Source of the DNA: Virgibacillus oceani
GTDB lineage: Bacteria > Bacillota > Bacilli > Bacillales > Amphibacillaceae
Length of the DNA: 64,000 nt
NCBI RefSeq assembly: GCF_014638995.1
Contig: NZ_BMFR01000011.1
Location: forward strand, 62,001 to 126,000
Direction: 5' to 3'
Both the position numbers and the translations under genes were made by a program. A model generated the notes under the pieces. That model searched no databases, had not been told where the DNA came from, and was given only the letters and a program-made list of their open reading frames with translations. Below, in pieces: positions 59,761-64,000 of the stretch; the stretch's first letter is position 1, and each line of letters starts with the position of its first letter.

Positions 59761-60744
59761 CTATGTAGATTCGCGAATAATAAGTTCATGATCCATCACA
59801 ATGTTGTCCACTCTCTTGCCTCTAATTTTATTGATGAGCATCGTTGCGGATAAGCACCCCATCTTATACATCGGCTGTGCTACAGTGGTCAGTGTTGGAT
59901 GCGTCATATTTGAAAAGCTGATTTTATCGAATCCGACAAGTGCTATATCCTGTGGAACCCGCAGATCATTTATATTGATCTCCTTCAATGCTCCAATAGC
60001 AAGAATATCGGAGACAGCAAATACAGCAGTCGGCCTGTCATCAAGATTTAACAGCACTCGCATCGCTTGCTGTCCGCTTTGAAACCCTAATTGGTCGGTA
60101 ATATAGATCCACTCATGTTTAATCGGCAATCCGAACTCCCTTAACGCCTTTTCATATCCTTGCCTGCGTTCACGGGCATATAAAAATTTTTCATCCGAAT
60201 TGATAAGTGCAATCTTTTTCTGACCTAATTTAATTAAATGCCTCACAGCCTGATAAGCTGCTAATTCATTATCAATTGTGACAAACGAAATACTGCCATC
60301 CTTTTCATATTCACTGCATTGAACGATCGGATATGTATTGGCTAATTCAATTAACTTCTCTTTGTTAACGGTTGGATCCATCGATATGATTCCATCAGCC
60401 AGTCTGTTCCTGATCATATTGAAATAAATTGCCTCTCTGTCGGGGTTTGAATCCGTTTCACAAAGAAGAATATTATACCCTTGGGCAATTGCAGTGTCCT
60501 CAATGCCATTAATTATTTCCGAATAAAAAGGGTTTGAAATACTTGGAATTAATACTAGAAGCAGCCTGCTTTCTGAGTTCCGCAAATTCCGGCCGAGCAC
60601 ACTTGGCTCATATTCCAGATCATGGATGGCCTGCTCCACCCTTATTCGCGTTTTATCTGACACGGTATTTCGATTGTTTATCACCCTTGAAACAGTAGCA
60701 GCAGATACCCCTGCTTTTTGGGCGACCTCATGGATAGTTGCCAT
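59761..60744 (-). CDS. LacI family transcriptional repressor
   Basis: 327 residues from the ATG at 60744 after AAAGAAGG; upstream in-frame sequence overlaps its own operator. HTH: MATIHEVAQKAGVSAATVSRVINNRNTVSDKTR, then a hinge helix and sugar-binding domain (LLVLIPSISNPFYSEIINGIE, FVTIDNELAAYQAVRHLI, TAVFAVSDILAIGAL, IALVGFDKISFSNM). It probably represses the ABC operon and itself through TGTAANCGNTTACA and ATGAAATCGATTTCAT sites, and releases DNA on binding a sugar. First gene of a two-gene operon with an SDR. Confidence 0.93.
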   Translation of the reverse strand: MATIHEVAQKAGVSAATVSRVINNRNTVSDKTRIRVEQAIHDLEYEPSVLGRNLRNSESRLLLVLIPSISNPFYSEIINGIEDTAIAQGYNILLCETDSNPDREAIYFNMIRNRLADGIISMDPTVNKEKLIELANTYPIVQCSEYEKDGSISFVTIDNELAAYQAVRHLIKLGQKKIALINSDEKFLYARERRQGYEKALREFGLPIKHEWIYITDQLGFQSGQQAMRVLLNLDDRPTAVFAVSDILAIGALKEININDLRVPQDIALVGFDKISFSNMTHPTLTTVAQPMYKMGCLSATMLINKIRGKRVDNIVMDHELIIREST

Positions 60745-60764
60745 GGAATTACCTTCTTTCATCA

Positions 60765-60778
60765 TGTAAACGATTACA
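60765..60778. promoter_or_regulatory. LacI-type operator (autoregulation)
   Basis: TGTAAACGATTACA is a nearly symmetrical palindrome with central CG, 20 bases before the repressor start and next to its -10 region. Confidence 0.65.
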
Positions 60779-60781
60779 ATA

Positions 60782-60810
60782 ATCCTAATATTATATGAAT
60801 TTTTTGTCAA
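60782..60810 (-). promoter_or_regulatory. SigA promoter of the LacI gene
   Basis: TTGACA (60805-60810) and TAGGAT (60782-60787) on the minus strand, 17 bases apart, directly upstream of the operator. Confidence 0.55.
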
Positions 60811-60850
60811 TGAGCTTTTTGTATGAAGTTGTAAATATTGATTTTTTTCA

Positions 60851-60876
60851 AAAAAAAAGAACCATAGGACGTTCTT
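60851..60876 (-). terminator. Terminator of the coiled-coil gene
   Basis: AAGAAC (60857-60862) pairs with GTTCTT (60871-60876); a run of T residues follows on the minus strand, 9 bases past the stop. Confidence 0.75.
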
Positions 60877-60884
60877 TAAATTTA

Positions 60885-61259
60885 TTACTTATGAAGACGC
60901 TCAATTTTTGTTTCCACCGCAAATGTACGTTTATTTAATGCCTCTGTTCTATCATCAAAATGGCTGACAATCCTATCCGTGTATTCACCCAGACTTGCAA
61001 TTATATTTTTCTGCATTCTTTCCTGACCAGCTTTTACATCCTTCACATCATTTTCTATCGTATCAAACCGGCCATCCATTTTGTCCAGACGATTATTTAT
61101 TTCACCGATATTATGATCTATTCCGTCAAAGCGGGTATTCATTTGCTCAATATTTTTATCTACTCCATCAAAGCGCACATTCATTTGTTCGATGTTTTTA
61201 TCTACCCCGTCTAATCGATCAAAAATTTTATCAAATGATTCTTTAAATTCCTTATCCAA
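60885..61259 (-). CDS. Coiled-coil protein with 14-residue repeats
   Basis: A 124-residue, all-helical, highly charged protein. Residues ~15-70 have 14-residue repeats: RLDGVDKNIEQMNV, RFDGVDKNIEQMNT, RFDGIDHNIGEINN and RLDKMDGRFDTIEN, each two heptads with hydrophobic a/d positions. It would form a long parallel coiled coil. No signal peptide or membrane segment. Proteins of this type are common and annotated only as hypothetical. GGAGGTGAAAGGATATTG precedes the start. Stands alone. Confidence 0.75.
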   Translation of the reverse strand: MDKEFKESFDKIFDRLDGVDKNIEQMNVRFDGVDKNIEQMNTRFDGIDHNIGEINNRLDKMDGRFDTIENDVKDVKAGQERMQKNIIASLGEYTDRIVSHFDDRTEALNKRTFAVETKIERLHK

Positions 61260-61647
61260 TATCCTTTCACCTCCAATAAAAAAATTTCCTGTTTTTATTT
61301 TAACATTTTTTATTATGACAATAGAATAGTTTTTTTAATAGAATCATGCAACATGCTAAAATTTAATTTTGCACAACTGGAATCCAATGAAATTTCTATT
61401 TCCCCTTAGACAAAAATAAAAAATAATAGCAGCTATTAGGAAGAAAAATGAGTTATGCTATTCAGAAAAAATTTTAATATACCCTCCAGTTTTACAATTC
61501 CAACATAATTCCCTGCATTCCACCAAAATATTTCCCGGGAAATGGCACAATAAATGTTTTGAAGTACCAAAAAGCATTTTTTCGCCATGTTATGTCTCAA
61601 TATGGTAAAATCTCAGATATAGCATTATTAGACAAAAGGAGACAAAC
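61260..61647. other. Divergent intergenic region
   Basis: It lies between the minus-strand coiled-coil gene and the plus-strand HAD gene, AT-rich. GGTAAAATC at 61604 is a weak -10 candidate for the HAD gene. No gene seen. Confidence 0.35.
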
Positions 61648-62433
61648 ATGAATTACAGCATACTCTTTCTAGACATTGATGGAACGATCCTGAAACCCGA
61701 TCACACCTATACTGCATCAACAAAAGAAGCGATTATTCAATTGCAAGAGAAGGGAATAGAAGTTTTTCTGGCAACCGGAAGGCCAATACACGAAATCAGG
61801 GAACTCGCTGGAGAACTTGGGGTAGACTCATTTATCGGCTATAATGGTGCACTTGCAATTTACCAAAATGAAACCATTATTGAAGAGCCGATGGATAAAA
61901 ATACGATTGAGGAATTTTTGAAGGTTGCCCGGCGTAATCATCATGAAATGGTCCTGTATACAGATAATACAAACTATTTTACATCCCCAGACGCACCTGA
62001 GGTAAGGAAGTTTATCGAAACATTTCAAATGACATACAATGATACGTTTACACCTGAGATTACTAATCGTGTCCTGGGGGCAACGGTCATGAAGCTAAAC
62101 ATTAAACAGGCTGAATTATATGAAATTGAGACAGACATCCATCTCTCCCATGTAAATGTTGAAGGTGCTCAGAACTGCTACGATGTGATCCGCAAAACTG
62201 TTAATAAAGGTGAAGCGATCAATCGAGTACTCAAGCGTTTAAATATCCCCAAAGAAAATGCAATTGCCTTTGGGGATGGGATGAATGATAAAGAAATGCT
62301 TCAAGCAGTCGGAGAAGGTTTTGCAATGGGGAATGCAGATCCTGAACTTTTTGCCTATGCAAAAAACAAAACTGCAACCGTTGAGGAATCCGGGATTTTC
62401 AATGGATTGAAAAGCTTAGGCTTAGTTGATTAA
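61648..62433 (+). CDS. HAD superfamily phosphatase (Cof/IIB type)
   Basis: A 261-residue Cof-type HAD hydrolase. Motif I LFLDIDGTILKPD, motif II VFLATGRP (Thr), cap domain ~80-185, motif III Lys in TVNKGEAINRVL, motif IV AIAFGDGMNDKEMLQ. It dephosphorylates sugar phosphates or cofactors (for instance FMN or PLP); the target cannot be inferred. AAAAGGAGACAAAC precedes the ATG. Followed by a 42-residue protein, possibly co-transcribed. Confidence 0.92.
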   Translation: MNYSILFLDIDGTILKPDHTYTASTKEAIIQLQEKGIEVFLATGRPIHEIRELAGELGVDSFIGYNGALAIYQNETIIEEPMDKNTIEEFLKVARRNHHEMVLYTDNTNYFTSPDAPEVRKFIETFQMTYNDTFTPEITNRVLGATVMKLNIKQAELYEIETDIHLSHVNVEGAQNCYDVIRKTVNKGEAINRVLKRLNIPKENAIAFGDGMNDKEMLQAVGEGFAMGNADPELFAYAKNKTATVEESGIFNGLKSLGLVD

Positions 62434-62483
62434 ATAAGATATCCTCCTGATGCAAATAATTTAGTGTGAAGGGAGGTCTAATC

Positions 62484-62612
62484 ATGAAAATAGAAGGTGC
62501 CGGTGAAAAAATTGAAAAAACCGCAGAACGTTTAATGGAAAAAGGAATTCCGGCAAGAACCGCTGCCTATGCAGCATCGATGGGATATCTAAGGCATCTT
62601 AAAAAGAAATAG
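62484..62612 (+). CDS. Conserved-looking small protein, 42 residues
   Basis: ATG at 62484 with a strong GGGAGGTCTAATC site. It encodes MKIEGAGEKIEKTAERLMEK and ends in a Lys-rich GYLRHLKKK. It is basic and helical without cysteines, and could bind nucleic acid. I do not recognise the family. It lies 50 bases after the HAD gene and ends immediately before a hairpin, so the two may be one transcript. Confidence 0.6.
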   Translation: MKIEGAGEKIEKTAERLMEKGIPARTAAYAASMGYLRHLKKK

Positions 62613-62647
62613 ATTTTATAGAGGAGTGTTTGCTCCTCTATAAAATC
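62613..62647 (+). terminator. Hairpin after the small protein gene
   Basis: TTTATAGAGGAG pairs with CTCCTCTATAAA around a TGTTTG loop. It is a perfect stem, though the T-run is missing on the plus strand. Confidence 0.6.
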
Positions 62648-62689
62648 CCAAATGCACATTTTGGAATTAGTTTTTTATAAAGAGGCATT

Positions 62690-62825
62690 GTTACGCATTT
62701 GGTACTTAGTGTTGCGCGATTAGATCTCATTATCGCACATCAGCTTATATTTTCACACGGTCAGCCCATCATATTGCCCGCTTACCCTATAATATCGCAC
62801 TTCGTCCTGCGATTACTGCGCACGC
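62690..62825. repeat. Degenerate TTGCGC-type intergenic repeats
   Basis: A series of short words (TTGCGCGATTAG, TATCGCACATCAG, TTCACACGGTCAG, ATTGCCCGCTTA, TATCGCACTTCG, CTGCGCACG) spaced about 19-23 bases. It runs into the 3' end of the hydrolase gene (its last codons lie within the last word). Same type as 49490-49665. Confidence 0.5.
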
Positions 62826-63619
62826 TCTATAAAAAACCTGTCTAGCTCTAGATTGAACTTCTCCGTCTCTTCCAAAAATAACAGATGACTGCTATTTTCA
62901 AACGCGACTAATTTAGATCCTTGAATCCGCTGTTGAATAAACTCCCCTGCTGCAACCGGGAAAAATCCAGCACTGCCGAAGCAAATCAATGTTGGGATAT
63001 CCACATTAGACAAAGATTCCCGATAATCAACTGCAGTCTGATTAAATACGATTGTACTCTCAATGGAGGCTGGTAGCTTATTCATTTCAGCTAAAATCCA
63101 TTCATGGTCTTCTGGATCAGGCTTTTCCTTAAACATGCCATAAATAAATTCACTGTTAAAACCATTTTGATCCTCCTGAATCGCCTGCATAACCCCTTTA
63201 ATGGCGTCGAAATCAAATGCACCAAATTCCCATCCTGGCCATATGTAATCTGATGGGGATTGGTCCACAATCGTTAGTGCCTTAATATTTTCTGTTCCAA
63301 ACTGATTCACATAGTCCCATAACACGAATGCTCCCATTGACCAGCCAACTAAGATAACGTCCTTCAGTTCCAGCAAATCAATGAATTTCTTAATATCCCT
63401 GGCATACTGTGCAACAGTATGACCATGTTCCACCTTAGATGATTGCCCGTGCCCTCGAAGGTCCAGTGTGATGGTACGGTATTTTTTACTAAAGAATGGA
63501 ACTTGTTTATGAAAAAATTTACTGCTCATCATCACACCGTGAATGAATATAACAGGCTGACCTTTCCCTTGCTCAACATAATAAAGCTTTGTTTGTGAAT
63601 CAAGTTCTGCATATGGCAT
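62813..63619 (-). CDS. Alpha/beta hydrolase
   Basis: A 268-residue alpha/beta hydrolase fold protein. Oxyanion region VIFIHGVMMSS, nucleophile elbow VGWSMGAFVLWD (Ser), an acid in PTLICFGSAGFF region and the His in FENSSHLLFLEE. It is similar in layout to haloperoxidase-like esterases. AAAGGAAGGG precedes the ATG. The substrate is unknown. It stands alone; its last codons lie inside a TTGCGC-type repeat. Confidence 0.88.
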   Translation of the reverse strand: MPYAELDSQTKLYYVEQGKGQPVIFIHGVMMSSKFFHKQVPFFSKKYRTITLDLRGHGQSSKVEHGHTVAQYARDIKKFIDLLELKDVILVGWSMGAFVLWDYVNQFGTENIKALTIVDQSPSDYIWPGWEFGAFDFDAIKGVMQAIQEDQNGFNSEFIYGMFKEKPDPEDHEWILAEMNKLPASIESTIVFNQTAVDYRESLSNVDIPTLICFGSAGFFPVAAGEFIQQRIQGSKLVAFENSSHLLFLEETEKFNLELDRFFIERAQ

Positions 63620-63716
63620 CGTATCCCTTCCTTTCTAAATTGCATTAGATAGCGCTATATTCTATGTTTAATCGCAGTAATTATAACTGAATATTACAAT
63701 AATAACCCATGTAAAA

Positions 63717-63954
63717 ATGAGCCTGGGACAAAAGTGTTTTAACCAAAATAAAATCCGAACATAGTTGGAGCATACATACCGCTACGGAAATACACTACGC
63801 TTTCCGCGGGCTGCCCCTGAGCCTACTCTGAGCTATCGCTCTACGTAGTCTCATCTAGGCTTTTCATCCCGCAGGAGTCTCCGTGTATTTCCTTCTGTAG
63901 TATGGTGAAATGTTCGGCTTTGGGTTAAACAATTTAGTTATGTTCCAGCCTCAT
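63717..63954. repeat. 238-bp intergenic inverted-repeat element of a Bacillaceae-type family
   Basis: Terminal inverted repeats ATGAGCCTGGGACA and ATGAGGCTGGAACA (reverse of the right end) flank a large imperfect stem. Inner arms include TCCGAACATAG/ATGTTCGG and GGAAATACACTACGC/GTGTATTTCC, and the CTTTCCGCGGGC ... CCCGCAGGAGTC core often seen between Bacillaceae genes. No ORF. It may be a MITE or a structured RNA. Confidence 0.75.
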
Positions 63955-64000
63955 ATACTATTTACGATATTCCAAAAGCTGCTTATTTAAATTTTTCGTC

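Noticed and set aside
1-64000. tRNA, rRNA or prophage genes
   Set aside because: None recognised on either strand by eye; a short structured RNA could have been missed.

Overview
The window looks like the chromosome of a low-GC, endospore-former-type Firmicute of the family Bacillaceae (Oceanobacillus/Virgibacillus/Lentibacillus-like). This rests on AT-rich intergenic DNA, strong AGGAGG-type ribosome binding sites with frequent TTG and GTG starts, SigA promoters, a MotAB/CheX set, and Bacillus-style regulator families (LicR, GntR/FCD, LacI, DeoR). No rRNA, tRNA, phage or CRISPR locus was seen. Most genes serve uptake and catabolism of sugars, amino acids, amides and amino alcohols.

Layout. 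1-2.3 kb: start of a sugar-binding lipoprotein, an ArsR-type regulator and a decayed formylglycine-generating-enzyme-like gene. 2.7-4.4 kb: a solitary Mrr-type restriction protein. 5.4-10.4 kb: a LicR-type PTS activator followed by a fructose-type PTS (separate IIA, IIB, IIC) and a MalY/PatB-like C-S lyase, then a 3' fragment of a GH1 gene. 11-14.3 kb: LysR regulator divergent from a HutG-like formimidoylglutamase and a GltS symporter. 14.3-21.6 kb: a REP-associated tyrosine transposase (RAYT) with several GGGACGGTTCTC-type repeats, a GntR-controlled polar amino acid ABC operon that includes a lysine-dehydrogenase-like enzyme, and an IS3-family element inserted in the loop of a long REP palindrome. 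21.6-23.6 kb: MarR regulator and two SDR genes. 23.8-28.6 kb: two paralogous sigma-70 region-2-only genes with a duplicated leader, flanking an amino acid permease, an acetamidase/formamidase and a ParB-like gene.

28.8-42.6 kb, minus strand, is the centrepiece: a bacterial microcompartment (metabolosome) locus. It has two BMC-H shell proteins, one BMC-P vertex protein, an acylating aldehyde dehydrogenase, PduL phosphotransacylase, an APH-type amino alcohol kinase, a class III PLP phospho-lyase, an SDR dehydrogenase, a malate dehydrogenase, a DeoR regulator, an APC permease and a metallophosphoesterase. An amidase with a small partner lies just upstream. Logic: amino alcohol is phosphorylated, the phospho-lyase releases an aldehyde plus ammonia and phosphate, and the aldehyde becomes acyl-CoA and then acyl-phosphate inside the shell. 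The layout resembles the actinobacterial RMM (1-amino-2-propanol) compartment, but has PduL and an Mdh. Four proteins share a short amphipathic IVxxVIK-like helix, probably the encapsulation signal.

43-49 kb: DUF1232 protein, CheX-MotB-MotA operon, LysM/NlpC-P60 cell wall hydrolase and a NERD protein, with a 37-copy, 21-bp tandem array between the last two. 49.7-60.8 kb: a LacI-controlled carbohydrate ABC operon (binding protein, two permeases, three Gfo/Idh/MocA dehydrogenases, ThuA, a sugar isomerase/epimerase), with a second 28-copy, 21-bp array sharing the same CTCGCTCGAGT core lying inside the operon. 60.9-64 kb: a coiled-coil protein, a HAD phosphatase, a 42-residue protein, an alpha/beta hydrolase and a 238-bp inverted-repeat element.
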